A DNA stretch of 64,000 nt, from assembly GCA_017469525.1 (NCBI GenBank), contig JAFUGG010000013.1, positions 62,001 to 126,000 of the forward strand. Reading direction: 5' to 3'. The DNA is from Bacteroidaceae bacterium. GTDB taxonomy: Bacteria > Bacteroidota > Bacteroidia > Bacteroidales > Bacteroidaceae. Positions within the stretch are counted from its first letter, which is position 1. The number at the start of each line of letters is the position of its first letter. Below the pieces are notes generated by a model that saw only the letters and a list, made by a program, of their open reading frames with translations, made no database searches and had not been told where the DNA came from. Positions 43,116 to 51,636 of the stretch are shown piece by piece. A program made the position numbers and the translations under genes.

Positions 43116-43292
43116 TACGTCTCAAAGTATGGTTTTGGAGTAATGTCAGTCAATAGGCAATCAGGTTTATAGTGCGTTATTTGATGTTATTTGACGATGC
43201 AAAGTAATGGCTTTTATGGTTTCCGTGCAAGTTTTTCACACTTTTTTTCTCTTTTCCACCTTTATTTGCTCTTGTTTTTGCACAAAAAGTTG

Positions 43293-43300
43293 TAACTTTG
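43293..43300 (+). promoter_or_regulatory. -7 box of mazG promoter
   Basis: TAACTTTG on the plus strand, 25 bases before the mazG start. Confidence 0.6.
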
Positions 43301-43325
43301 TGCAATTATTTAAATCAAAAAGTAC

Positions 43326-44114
43326 ATGAATCATACACGAGAAGAGCATTTGCAGGCGTTTGGCCGCTTGCTTGATGTGATGGACGAGCTGAGGGAGAAA
43401 TGCCCGTGGGACCACAAGCAGACGAACGAGAGCCTGCGTCCGAACACGATAGAGGAAACGTTTGAGCTTTGTGATGCCTTGCTCAAGGATGACGTTCCGA
43501 ACATTGAGAAAGAGTTGGGCGATGTATTGCTTCACATTGTTTTCTATGCCAAGATAGGCAGCGAGAAAGGGCAGTTCGATATTGCTGACGTTTGCAACAA
43601 GCTGTGCGACAAGCTCATTTTCCGCCATCCGCACGTCTATGGCGATGCCGTCGCCAAGACTGCCGGCGATGTCGTCAAGTCGTGGGAACAGATTAAACAG
43701 AAAGAGAAGGACGGCAACAAGACTGTTCTGGGCGGTGTCCCCACGTCCTTGCCTTCGCTCATCAAGGCCTATCGTATTCAGGACAAAGCTCGCGCCGTGG
43801 GTTTTGATTGGGATAAGAAGGAAGATGTGTGGGACAAGGTTCGTGAAGAGCTTGGCGAACTGGAGGCTGAACTCTCGAAGGAAGACAATATCGAAAAGCA
43901 GACGGCTGAGTATGGCGACTTCCTCTTCAGCTTGATTAATGCGGCTCGACTCTATCACATCAATCCCGACAATGCCCTGGAACATACGAACCAGAAGTTC
44001 ATCCGTCGCTTTAATTATGTAGAAAGGAAGGCGAAGGAGCAAGGCTTGGAACTGAAGGATATGACTCTTGCCCAGATGGATGCGCTCTGGAATGAGGCGA
44101 AGAGGGCTGAGTAG
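43326..44114 (+). CDS. mazG: Nucleoside triphosphate pyrophosphohydrolase MazG
   Basis: Hydrolyses (d)NTPs to monophosphates and diphosphate and cleans up odd nucleotides. The 262 residues hold two MazG domains. The first has the CPWDHKQTNESL start and the metal-binding EETFE and EKELGD motifs. The second, near residue 170, has VREELGELEAEL and EYGDFLFSLINAARL. The length and both domains fit the E. coli-type two-domain form. Confidence 0.95.
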   Translation: MNHTREEHLQAFGRLLDVMDELREKCPWDHKQTNESLRPNTIEETFELCDALLKDDVPNIEKELGDVLLHIVFYAKIGSEKGQFDIADVCNKLCDKLIFRHPHVYGDAVAKTAGDVVKSWEQIKQKEKDGNKTVLGGVPTSLPSLIKAYRIQDKARAVGFDWDKKEDVWDKVREELGELEAELSKEDNIEKQTAEYGDFLFSLINAARLYHINPDNALEHTNQKFIRRFNYVERKAKEQGLELKDMTLAQMDALWNEAKRAE

Positions 44115-44121
44115 AAAAAAT

Positions 44122-44159
44122 GAAGAGTAGAAAGTCTTGTATTGACGTTTCTACTCTTC
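44122..44159. terminator. Bidirectional hairpin between convergent genes
   Basis: GAAGAGTAGAAAGTC (44122-44136) pairs with GACGTTTCTACTCTTC (44144-44159) with one extra base. It lies between the mazG stop and the stop of the leftward Spy-like gene. A-rich and pyrimidine-rich flanks fit a shared terminator. Confidence 0.65.
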
Positions 44160-44193
44160 TCCCGAAAATCTCTTTACCCTAAAGCCTGTATTA

Positions 44194-44658
44194 TCATTGA
44201 TGTCTGTTGTCTCTTGGATGGTTGCCTCTGTGCCCAAATCCTTCCAGCATCTGCCTGTGGAACTTGTCCTCGGCACACATGGCTTTGTAAACCTTCTGTG
44301 GGGAAACGGCATTGCACAGCTTCTTGTAGTAGTTGGCCTCTATCTGTGCCATTTCTACACCCAGTTCTTTTATCTTGTTGATTGTTCCTGAATAGTCTTT
44401 ATCGCTGGCATTGCCCTGCTGAGCATCCTTCTTGAGCTGGAAGATGTTGCGCTGTATCTGGCGCTGCTTGCTCTTCATCTCGTGGTAGATGGGGTAGAAG
44501 GCCCCGGCTTCAGCCTCGCTGAATCCAGCTTCGCCAGTGATGAAGCATTCAAGCTTTGCCTTGAACTCTTCCGGATTGAACTTGCCTCGCCCTGGCTGTG
44601 CCATTGCAAGACTGGCGAACACAAAGATGTTAATCAGTAGTATTATCCTTTTCTTCAT
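44194..44658 (-). CDS. Small periplasmic protein, Spy/CpxP-like
   Basis: Protein of 154 residues with a signal peptide (IILLINIFVFASLAMAQ) and an otherwise all-helical, charged body (KFNPEEFKAKLECFITGEAGFSEAEAGAFYPIYHEMK). This layout recalls Spy/CpxP periplasmic chaperone-like proteins. It is the third gene behind an ECF sigma gene and an anti-sigma-like gene, a common Bacteroidota arrangement for envelope stress. The tail is rich in Gly/His/Arg. Confidence 0.65.
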   Translation of the reverse strand: MKKRIILLINIFVFASLAMAQPGRGKFNPEEFKAKLECFITGEAGFSEAEAGAFYPIYHEMKSKQRQIQRNIFQLKKDAQQGNASDKDYSGTINKIKELGVEMAQIEANYYKKLCNAVSPQKVYKAMCAEDKFHRQMLEGFGHRGNHPRDNRHQ

Positions 44659-44668
44659 GGCTTTCTCG

Positions 44669-45007
44669 TTAATTATAGTCTGCTTCGGTCAAGTAGGAAG
44701 CAATGGACATGTTATCAATCATTGAGTAGTTCAGTGCGTCTTCGATGTACTGGACTTCTTCTGCGTTGGCTGTCTTTGCGGCTTCTTGTCTCTCGAAGAG
44801 CATTCCTCCGGTGAAGACACAACCCACGAGGATGGCAGCTGCGGCCCATTTCCATGCCAATCGACGACGTTTTCGCTGGGCAATGCGGCTTGCCACTCTG
44901 CCCGGCAACTTGTCGAAGTAGCCCTCAGGGACGGTGAAGTGGTTCTCTGTGCCAAAGCGTTCGAGAAGCTTGGCCTCCAGTTCTTCTATGTTATTGTCTG
45001 TTCTCAT
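44669..45007 (-). CDS. Putative anti-sigma factor, single membrane segment
   Basis: Protein of 112 residues. The cytoplasmic N-terminal part has the FTVPEGYFDKLP motif often seen in Bacteroidota proteins encoded next to ECF sigma genes. One membrane helix (WAAAAILVGCVFTGGMLF) follows a basic RKRRRLAWK stretch, and a short outer part follows it. It lies directly after the ECF sigma gene at 45043 and would hold that factor at the membrane. The role is inferred from position and layout. Confidence 0.68.
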   Translation of the reverse strand: MRTDNNIEELEAKLLERFGTENHFTVPEGYFDKLPGRVASRIAQRKRRRLAWKWAAAAILVGCVFTGGMLFERQEAAKTANAEEVQYIEDALNYSMIDNMSIASYLTEADYN

Positions 45008-45042
45008 CTTTTATCTATTAGATATTATATAATGTGAAAGGT

Positions 45043-45582
45043 TTAATTCAGATTGTCGAAAAAAGCAGATATTTTTTTGACGGCGTGATGATATGATGCT
45101 TTCAGCGCCCCAATGCTTGTGCCGAGCATGTCGCTCATGTCCTCATACTTCATCTCGTCGAAGTACTTAAGATTAAAGACGAGCCGCTGCTTTTCGGGCA
45201 GTGTGCCGATGGCTTCTTGGAATTGCCTCTGCACTTCGTCGCCGTCGAAATAGCTGTCGCTGGCAAGTGTGTTTGCTATGTTTCCTTCGGTCTGGTCGAG
45301 GCTCAGTGCTTGCTTCTTCTTGGAGAGGTGGTTGAGGGATTCGTTGATGGCTATACGGAAAAGCCATGTTTGCAGGCGAGACTCTCCGCGGAAGCTGTCG
45401 AGGGCACTCCATGCCTTGATGAAGGTGTTCTGCAGGACATCGTCGGCATCGTCGTGAACCACGACCATTCGACGTATCTGCCAATATAGCGGCTCCTGAT
45501 ATTCACGTACCAATTGTGTGAAGGCCGCTTCTTTGGCAGAAGGATCTTGCAGCTTACTATAGAGTGCCTTCTCGTCTATCAT
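45043..45582 (-). CDS. ECF RNA polymerase sigma factor
   Basis: Sigma factor of 179 residues. Region 2: FTQLVREYQEPLYWQIRRMVV, DDVLQNTFIKAW and LQTWLFRIAINESLNHL. Region 4: LPEKQRLVFNLKYFDEMKYEDMSDMLGTSIGALKASYHHA. It is followed by the anti-sigma-like gene (35 bases) and the Spy-like gene, which makes a three-gene envelope-stress type unit. Confidence 0.93.
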   Translation of the reverse strand: MIDEKALYSKLQDPSAKEAAFTQLVREYQEPLYWQIRRMVVVHDDADDVLQNTFIKAWSALDSFRGESRLQTWLFRIAINESLNHLSKKKQALSLDQTEGNIANTLASDSYFDGDEVQRQFQEAIGTLPEKQRLVFNLKYFDEMKYEDMSDMLGTSIGALKASYHHAVKKISAFFDNLN

Positions 45583-45652
45583 ACTAATTAATCAGACAAG
45601 AATAATAAGGGAAGGTTTAATTAGTAGGTTGATATACCTGCAGTAGTAAACG

Positions 45653-45955
45653 TTACTGCACAGAAATCTTGCGGACAATCTTGCCCACCTTGATGAGGTA
45701 GCAACCTTTTGTCAGGTTCAGGGCAAAGGTCTTGTCGTTTGCATCGATGCGAATAGTGGCCACCTTGGCACCTGTCAGGTTGAAGACTTCCATCACTTCT
45801 CCGTTGGCACCGACAATGTGAACGTTGCCTCCGTTGATGCTCAACTGGATGCCGGAAACGTTCATCTCGATGCTTTCACGGTCGTTTTCCGCATACATGG
45901 AAAGCGGCGCAAAAGCCATCGCCAAGGTGAGTACTATGATGAAAAATTTCTTCAT
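45653..45955 (-). CDS. Small secreted protein made of a T9SS-like C-terminal domain
   Basis: Protein of 100 residues with a signal peptide (FFIIVLTLAMAFAPLSMYA) and almost nothing else but a sheet domain that resembles the type IX secretion sorting domain: VHIVGANGEVMEVFNLTGAKVATIRID and the end KGCYLIKVGKIVRKISVQ. Normally that domain is the tail of a large surface protein. Here no cargo is attached. It has its own promoter with TTG 20 bases before the -7 box. Family assignment is by pattern. Confidence 0.68.
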   Translation of the reverse strand: MKKFFIIVLTLAMAFAPLSMYAENDRESIEMNVSGIQLSINGGNVHIVGANGEVMEVFNLTGAKVATIRIDANDKTFALNLTKGCYLIKVGKIVRKISVQ

Positions 45956-45973
45956 TTGCTATAGAATTCGTTG

Positions 45974-45981
45974 CAAAGATA
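45974..45981 (-). promoter_or_regulatory. -7 box for small CTD-like protein
   Basis: TATCTTTG on the minus strand, with TTG 20 bases upstream of it at the -33 position; the start codon lies 19 bases downstream. Confidence 0.65.
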
Positions 45982-46089
45982 GGACTTTTCTTTGGTCTGT
46001 GCAAGAAAATCTTCAAAAAAATATAATAAATATGTTCAAAATGCCCCGCTTTTATGTTGCAGAACATATAATTCGACACAATAAGTTGC

Positions 46090-46581
46090 TTATCGAGGTA
46101 TTTCGATGACTTCAAGGTCGCTGAAGTTTCCGGCATCGATAGTGAAGCGGACAAGTGTGCGCACCTGGTGCCATCCTTGCAGTCCTGCTGCCCCGGGATT
46201 GATATGGAGCAGCCCCAGCCGCTTGTCGAACATTACTTTCAGGATATGGCTGTGGCCTGAGATGAAGAGTTTGGGCGGTCGGATGAGGAGTTGCTGCCTG
46301 ATGCTTGGGTCGTAATTGCCTGGATAGCCGCCTATATGAGTCATGAGGATGTCGGCTCCTTCGCAGGTCCATCGGAGTTTTTCGGTGTAGAGCCTTCTGA
46401 GGTCCCCTCCGTCGCAATTGCCGAAGACGGCTTTCAGGGGACGAAACTCACCCAGTCGGGTTGCCAGTTCGAGCGAGCCGATGTCGCCGGCGTGCCATAT
46501 TTCGTCGCACGGCTCGAAGTACTCGAGATAGCGGTCATCCCAATAAGCGTGAGTGTCGCTAAGCAGTCCGATGCGTTTCAT
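46090..46581 (-). CDS. YfcE/MJ0936-type metallophosphoesterase
   Basis: Two-metal phosphodiesterase of 163 residues. Metal ligands are seen in GLLSDTHAYWDD, EIWHAGDIGS, AVFGNCDGG, MTHIGGYP and ISGHSHI, the full pattern of the calcineurin-like family. The substrate is unknown; relatives cut cyclic or small phosphodiesters. The first 23 bases overlap the end of the MATE gene, so the two are translated from one message. Confidence 0.92.
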   Translation of the reverse strand: MKRIGLLSDTHAYWDDRYLEYFEPCDEIWHAGDIGSLELATRLGEFRPLKAVFGNCDGGDLRRLYTEKLRWTCEGADILMTHIGGYPGNYDPSIRQQLLIRPPKLFISGHSHILKVMFDKRLGLLHINPGAAGLQGWHQVRTLVRFTIDAGNFSDLEVIEIPR

Positions 46582-47920
46582 CTCTCTTGATTTTCTTTAT
46601 CATATAAGTCAGCATCGAGGCGGCTGTCACGAAGCTTATGGTGTCGCTGATGGGCATGGAGAGCCAAACGCCGTCCAAGCCCCACCATTTCGGCAGGATG
46701 GCAAGCAGCGGGATGAGGAACAGCATTTGCCTTGTGACACTCAGGAAGATGCTCTTTCCCGCGTGACCAATGCTCTGGAAGAAGTTTCCGATGACCATCT
46801 GAGCACCCACAAGCGGGAAGGCTGCCACAACGAAACGGAAGGCACGAACTGCTTTGTGGGTCAACTCAGGACCAGCTCCGAAGATGTGTATCACGGGAGC
46901 TGGGATGAGTTTGCCCACGAGGAAGGCAAGGAAGGTGATGCTTGTGGCTCCGATGATGCCGTAGCGAAGCGTGCGGAAGACGCGGTCGTTCTGCCTCGCT
47001 CCCCAGTTGTAGCCGATGATAGGTTGCATGCCTTGCGTCAACCCCATCACTACGGTGGCAAACAGGAAGACCACCCTGTTGACGATACCATAGGCGCCGA
47101 TGGCCATGTCGCCACCATATTGTAGCAATCTGTTGTTGCAAAGAAGCACGACCAGGCAGGCGCAGCTGTTCATGAGGAACGGGCTGAGGCCGATGGCAAG
47201 GCACTGGCGGACGATGTCGAGCCTGAGGCGGTAGATGCCGCGACGCAGGTGGAGCAGTTCCGTGGGACGGCTGAAGAGCCTCAGCTGCCAGCCGAAAGCG
47301 ATGGCCTGCGCTATGACGGTGGCCCATGCAACGCCCTGTATGCCCCAATGGAACACGAAGATGAACAGCGGGTCGAGCAGGCAGTTGACGATGATGGCGA
47401 GGAATGTACAACCCATTGCCGAGCGTGGATGGCCGGCGCTACGCAGGATGGCGTTCGAACCAAAGTAGAGGTGCGTCACCATATTGCCAAGCAAGATGAT
47501 GAGCATGTACTCGCGAGCGTAGGGTAGGGTGAGGTCGCTTGCTCCGAAGAGGCGCAGGATGTTGTCCAGGAAAGGCAGACAGGCGAGTGTGAACAGGATG
47601 CCGAGGATGATGTTGAGGCTGATTGTGTTGCCCAGGATGTGCTGAGCCTCTTCGTATTTTCCTTGCCCAAGTCGCACACTTATCACCGTGCTTGCACCTA
47701 CGCCCACCATCGCTCCGAAGGCTGCCGACAGGTTCATGAACGGACTTGCCACGGCCATTCCGCTGATGGCAAGGTCGCCCAAGCCCTGACCCACGAAGAT
47801 GCTATCTACTATATTATATATAGAGGAAGCCACCATCGCGATGATGGCGGGCAGACTATATTGCCAGAGCAGGCTGCCGATGGGCTTCGTGCCGAGTTCT
47901 GTGGGGACGTGTTGTTGCAT
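46559..47920 (-). CDS. MATE family efflux transporter
   Basis: Inner-membrane exporter of 453 residues with about twelve hydrophobic segments, coupled to sodium or protons. The start region IGSLLWQYSLPAIIAMVASSIYNIVDSIFVGQGLG and the repeats GASTVISVRLGQGK and GLTQGMQPIIGYNWGA are typical of the DinF/NorM-like group common in Bacteroidales. The substrate is not readable from sequence. It has its own promoter box and is followed by the phosphoesterase gene. Confidence 0.94.
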   Translation of the reverse strand: MQQHVPTELGTKPIGSLLWQYSLPAIIAMVASSIYNIVDSIFVGQGLGDLAISGMAVASPFMNLSAAFGAMVGVGASTVISVRLGQGKYEEAQHILGNTISLNIILGILFTLACLPFLDNILRLFGASDLTLPYAREYMLIILLGNMVTHLYFGSNAILRSAGHPRSAMGCTFLAIIVNCLLDPLFIFVFHWGIQGVAWATVIAQAIAFGWQLRLFSRPTELLHLRRGIYRLRLDIVRQCLAIGLSPFLMNSCACLVVLLCNNRLLQYGGDMAIGAYGIVNRVVFLFATVVMGLTQGMQPIIGYNWGARQNDRVFRTLRYGIIGATSITFLAFLVGKLIPAPVIHIFGAGPELTHKAVRAFRFVVAAFPLVGAQMVIGNFFQSIGHAGKSIFLSVTRQMLFLIPLLAILPKWWGLDGVWLSMPISDTISFVTAASMLTYMIKKIKRDETHRTA

Positions 47921-47955
47921 ACTATCCTGAAAAGCTTTGTTTCCTTAGCGTTTGC

Positions 47956-47963
47956 AAAGGTAC
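47956..47963 (-). promoter_or_regulatory. -7 box of MATE gene promoter
   Basis: TACCTTTG on the minus strand, 35 bases before the MATE start. Confidence 0.6.
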
Positions 47964-48298
47964 GAATTAAAAATGAAATAATGAAATAATGAAGGAATGA
48001 AAATGACATAATGAAAGAACAAATAGCCAACAATGACATTCTGACACTTTGCTCGGAATATGTGAGGATTACTGACACTTTGAGTTTTTCTGACCCGCTG
48101 AGAATGGCGCGAAATAGCCCAACTTCAGTCGAGGCCAAAAAGAACGCCTGTTTTCTCGATTTCCGTAACCTTTTGAATGTATTCGACTTACGTTTTGTAC
48201 GATTTGACGAGGGCAATAATATGTTCCGATTTTGGACAACAAATCGGTTAAATTGGTCTGCTTTGCAGGGTGATTTGACGTGTTTAATTGCTAAACAT

Positions 48299-48430
48299 GG
48301 CACGTTGAGTTTGTCAAAGAACTATACTGAGTTTGTCAAAGAACTATGTCGATTTGGTGAAAGACTTATGTTGAATGGACAAAAGACCTGTGCCGAGTCG
48401 GTCAAAATGGCCTGTTTTCATCAAAACTGC
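48299..48430. repeat. 22-base array H (5-6 units)
   Basis: Units of 22 bases start at 48299, 48321, 48343, 48365, 48387 and, weaker, 48409. The first two share GAGTTTGTCAAAGA, and later units keep the GTCAAA or GACAAA core. The same 22-base frame can be followed leftward with poor similarity to about 48060. The whole gap 47921-48623 holds no convincing gene; the open frame 48011-48460 spans the array and resembles no protein I know. Confidence 0.82.
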
Positions 48431-48553
48431 TCCGCAGGTCATCTAAAATTGAAGTGTTAAATAGTAAGCAAAACGACCTTTTCGGTGATAAATTGAAAAG
48501 TGCGATGTTCACACTTTTTGCATGTTTTTCTTTGCGAACAGGAATAAAATTCC

Positions 48554-48561
48554 TAAATTTG
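48554..48561 (+). promoter_or_regulatory. -7 box of MG2-like gene promoter
   Basis: TAAATTTG on the plus strand, about 62 bases before the gene start. Confidence 0.5.
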
Positions 48562-48623
48562 TAGCGTCTTTTTGTTACAAACCACCCTTTTTGGCGTTAT
48601 ATATATAAGATAGTACGCGCGAA

Positions 48624-51509
48624 ATGAAAACGAAGACTTTCGTCCTCTTCTTCTTGTTGCCCATCCTCGCTTTTGCTGAGGAATCGGCTCTCGAAATGCT
48701 TTCACAGAGGCAAGCCGCCTTTGGTCAGACCATTCCGCAGGAGAAGGTCTTCATTCACATGGACAACACTTCTTACCAACTTGGCGACACAATCTGGTTC
48801 TCGGCCTACACTCGACGGACCGATACGGACAAGCCTTCCGATGTGAGTGGCGTGCTTTATGTGGAACTTTATGGGCAAGAAGGATACATGATAGAGCGTA
48901 AACTCATCCAAATGGAAGAGGGTCATGGCTCTGGATTCTTTGCTTTAAACAAATACATTCAGTACGCTGGTTTCTATGAACTTAGGGCTTATACTCGTTG
49001 GCAACTCAATTGGGGACGTTTCGAGCGCAAGCATACTGAAGACATCAAAACGTGGTTCGCAAGCAAACGGCAAGAGAAAGAGTATTTCCGTGACTATGAA
49101 AAGCTCTACAGTCGCGTGTTTCCCGTCTATGATAAACCCCTCGAACCAGGCGAATACACGCACGACATGACGCTTCGAGCCATGCGTCGTCTCTATCCCA
49201 ATCCTGCTGATAATCCCAAGTTGACGCTTTCTCTTTATCCGGAAGGAGGCAATCTTGTGGAAGGAATGCCTTGCAGAGTGGCATTTGAGGCGTGTTTCGA
49301 CACTGGAGAGTGGGCAGAAGGTTGGGTTGTTTATGATGGCGACTCAATCAAGACTGTGAATCGAGGCAGAGGACTCTTCGAGGTCGTTCCGCAGAAAGGA
49401 CTGGAGAAAGAGGTTCTCTTCGTCAGCAAAGATGGCAAACAAGCTAAAGCGAAACTGCCCAAGCCGGAGCCGACGGGCGTTTCCCTGAAAGTGGAGCAGA
49501 CCGATAGCGGCTGGGTTGCTCATATCCGACATACTGCTGATTTGCAGGATGACAGCTTAGGCGTGAGCTTGATGTACGAGGGAAAAATGGTCAGCCCCCT
49601 CCCGGCTCCCCCTTTGGGGGAGTGCCACAATCCCGCTGTCTTGCCGCTCATTAGCACTCCCCCAAAGGGGGAGCGGGGAGGGGGCTGGCCCTCTGGCGTC
49701 TATCAACTTACCGTCTTCGACACAAAAGGCCGCGTCTTTGCTGACCGTCTCTTCTTCAATCGAGGCAAGGAGGACATGATGCCCACGCTAAGCATCAAGG
49801 GTCTCAAGGAGGAATACCAGCCTTACGAACCCGTCAACCTTACTTTGAAAGCACCTCCAAGCAAGTCTTCTATTTCGATTTCGGTCAGAGATGATTTCCG
49901 GAGGGACTGCCTCTACGACGATTCCAACATCCTGACCGAGATGCTCTTGGCAAGCGAGATACGCGGCTTCGTGCCTCAACCTGGCTGGTATTTCGAGGCT
50001 GACGATGAAGAACATCGTGCTGCCCTCGACCTCTTGATGATGACACAAGGCTGGCGTCGCTTTGATTGGCGAAGCATGGCGGTGGCTGGGGCTTGGGACA
50101 TCACACAGCCTGCCGAACGGGCTCCCATCCTGATTGGCAACACCTACAAGAACGTCATCGTCGATTTCGTGGAAGGTGAAGAGACGAACAACGAGAAGGA
50201 GGACGAAGAAGAATACCCTTTCAGCGAAGACGGAAGAGACCCTCATGAGGAAGATTACTATGAGACCAAGCCGATGGACTTGCCCGATATGTTTAACAAA
50301 GGCAGGAGTGCGGAACGAGAAAAGATTGCTTACGACAAATCTGTCAACGCCAAAAATGATAAGAAGAACAGGGAACTCAAGGTTCATGCCGAGATAATTG
50401 CCCTCGATGCAGAGACCAATTTCGTTGGCGAAATCGAGACTCGTAGGAAAGATTTCCGCATTCAGTTGCCTCCTTATTATGGCTCGGCAATCGTCTTTAT
50501 CAGTGCTGCAGACACGACTAAATGGAAAAAGAAGAAGCCTTACACTTGGATTCAAGCCGAACCAGACGATATCTATACGGACTATATGTACTTGCCAGCA
50601 AGTGCAAAGATTAGGCGAAAGATATTCGTTGAACCGGCAGATTACCTGCCTCGCATCGTTTGGCCGTATCCACGATTTGTGAATCCTTACTCATATTACC
50701 AGAATCATCTTGCTCCCACACCTGAGAAAACGAATGCGAATGGCAAGTGGATAAGGCTCGACGACGAAACAATCATCAACGAAGTGACGATAAAGGCAAA
50801 GCGGCGAGGCTTGAAAAAGTTCGAAGATATCTGGCCTATCTTTGCCATTGATGCAGAAGATGCCGATAACATAGCTCAAGACATCGGATTGGGCTTTATG
50901 CAGGTCTATACAGCAGACTTCGGCGTTGGCGTGATACCACATAAGCTGCTGGAAGGGGAAGAACCGACTTTCGATACCCGCACAGGCGCAGGATATACAC
51001 GAAGAATGATTATGGCTATGCAGGGCGACTCGATTCCGCCTGATTCCATATATGCAAGGAAGTATCTTAGGTCACTACACGACATCGGTATGTCCCCAGG
51101 TGAAGCAATGGAGTATCAGGGCAATGGTGTCTGGGACATGTATGTCTTTTACTCTGATTACAGTCCTCGACTGTATGGCAACGACATGTATTACGGCAGC
51201 AATGAGCCCAAGACGAAGCTTGTGCAGTATCCTTTCCCCGATGGTTCTCGACGATTGACCTATCGCGATCGACGTTATGTAATACCTGGCTTTGCCTATC
51301 CGGCACAGTTCTATTCGCCTGACTACAGCAAGCAAAAACCTTCGGAAGAAGGGAAAGACTATCGTCGCACACTCTATTGGAACCCCAACCTCAAGCTGAA
51401 CGATGAAGGTGAGGCTGAAATCAAGTTCTTCAACAATAGTCGCGTCACTCAGTTATCTGTTGATGCAGAAGGGCAAGCTTCAGACGGTACATTACTCTGG
51501 GCAAAGTGA
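48624..51509 (+). CDS. Large MG2 (macroglobulin-like) surface protein
   Basis: Protein of 961 residues with a signal peptide (FVLFFLLPILAFA). The first domain looks like an alpha-2-macroglobulin MG2 module (KVFIHMDNTSYQLGDTIWF, YVELYGQEGYMIERKLI, GFYELRAYTRW). Further beta domains follow, then an acidic stretch (EGEETNNEKEDEEE) and a C-terminal part with TIKAKRRGLKKFEDI, which recalls TonB-plug-like segments in related Bacteroidota proteins. I infer an outer-membrane or surface location; the function is unknown. Codons for about residues 322-355 come from a palindromic element that sits in frame. Confidence 0.75.
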   Translation: MKTKTFVLFFLLPILAFAEESALEMLSQRQAAFGQTIPQEKVFIHMDNTSYQLGDTIWFSAYTRRTDTDKPSDVSGVLYVELYGQEGYMIERKLIQMEEGHGSGFFALNKYIQYAGFYELRAYTRWQLNWGRFERKHTEDIKTWFASKRQEKEYFRDYEKLYSRVFPVYDKPLEPGEYTHDMTLRAMRRLYPNPADNPKLTLSLYPEGGNLVEGMPCRVAFEACFDTGEWAEGWVVYDGDSIKTVNRGRGLFEVVPQKGLEKEVLFVSKDGKQAKAKLPKPEPTGVSLKVEQTDSGWVAHIRHTADLQDDSLGVSLMYEGKMVSPLPAPPLGECHNPAVLPLISTPPKGERGGGWPSGVYQLTVFDTKGRVFADRLFFNRGKEDMMPTLSIKGLKEEYQPYEPVNLTLKAPPSKSSISISVRDDFRRDCLYDDSNILTEMLLASEIRGFVPQPGWYFEADDEEHRAALDLLMMTQGWRRFDWRSMAVAGAWDITQPAERAPILIGNTYKNVIVDFVEGEETNNEKEDEEEYPFSEDGRDPHEEDYYETKPMDLPDMFNKGRSAEREKIAYDKSVNAKNDKKNRELKVHAEIIALDAETNFVGEIETRRKDFRIQLPPYYGSAIVFISAADTTKWKKKKPYTWIQAEPDDIYTDYMYLPASAKIRRKIFVEPADYLPRIVWPYPRFVNPYSYYQNHLAPTPEKTNANGKWIRLDDETIINEVTIKAKRRGLKKFEDIWPIFAIDAEDADNIAQDIGLGFMQVYTADFGVGVIPHKLLEGEEPTFDTRTGAGYTRRMIMAMQGDSIPPDSIYARKYLRSLHDIGMSPGEAMEYQGNGVWDMYVFYSDYSPRLYGNDMYYGSNEPKTKLVQYPFPDGSRRLTYRDRRYVIPGFAYPAQFYSPDYSKQKPSEEGKDYRRTLYWNPNLKLNDEGEAEIKFFNNSRVTQLSVDAEGQASDGTLLWAK
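49589..49690. repeat. 102-base palindromic element inside coding sequence
   Basis: Two 37-base arms (49589-49625 and 49654-49690) are reverse complements at 35 of 37 positions, around a 28-base loop. Each arm also holds a smaller palindrome, CTCCCCCTTTGGGGGAG. The element is 102 bases, a multiple of three, and is read through by the MG2-like gene, adding about 34 residues rich in Pro/Gly (SPLPAPPLGE, STPPKGERGGG). It is far richer in G/C runs than its surroundings, which points to an inserted REP-like repeat. Confidence 0.9.
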
Positions 51510-51535
51510 CATATAATAATATATAATGTGTAAAG
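51509..51535. repeat. Dispersed AT motif ATATAATGTGTA, example copy
   Basis: Directly after the MG2-like gene stop lies ATATATAATGTGTAAAG. Close copies, all in the plus orientation, are at about 25513-25536, 42495-42518, 45018-45040, 55794-55817 and 62844-62874, mostly touching a stop codon. Confidence 0.55.
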
Positions 51536-51582
51536 AAAGGAAAAAATACGGCATCAAGAGTACAACTTAACGTAAAAAATTG

Positions 51583-51590
51583 TATCTTTG
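51583..51590 (+). promoter_or_regulatory. -7 box of mmd operon promoter
   Basis: TATCTTTG on the plus strand, 46 bases before mmdA; no clear -33 element is seen. Confidence 0.6.
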
Positions 51591-51636
51591 CACGCGAATT
51601 GAAAAAACGTAAATCGTCAAATAGTAAATCACAAAG

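Noticed and set aside
48011..48460. 149-residue open frame between the MATE and MG2-like genes
   Set aside because: It spans a 22-base array, has no clear promoter and resembles no protein I know. I treat it as a chance frame.
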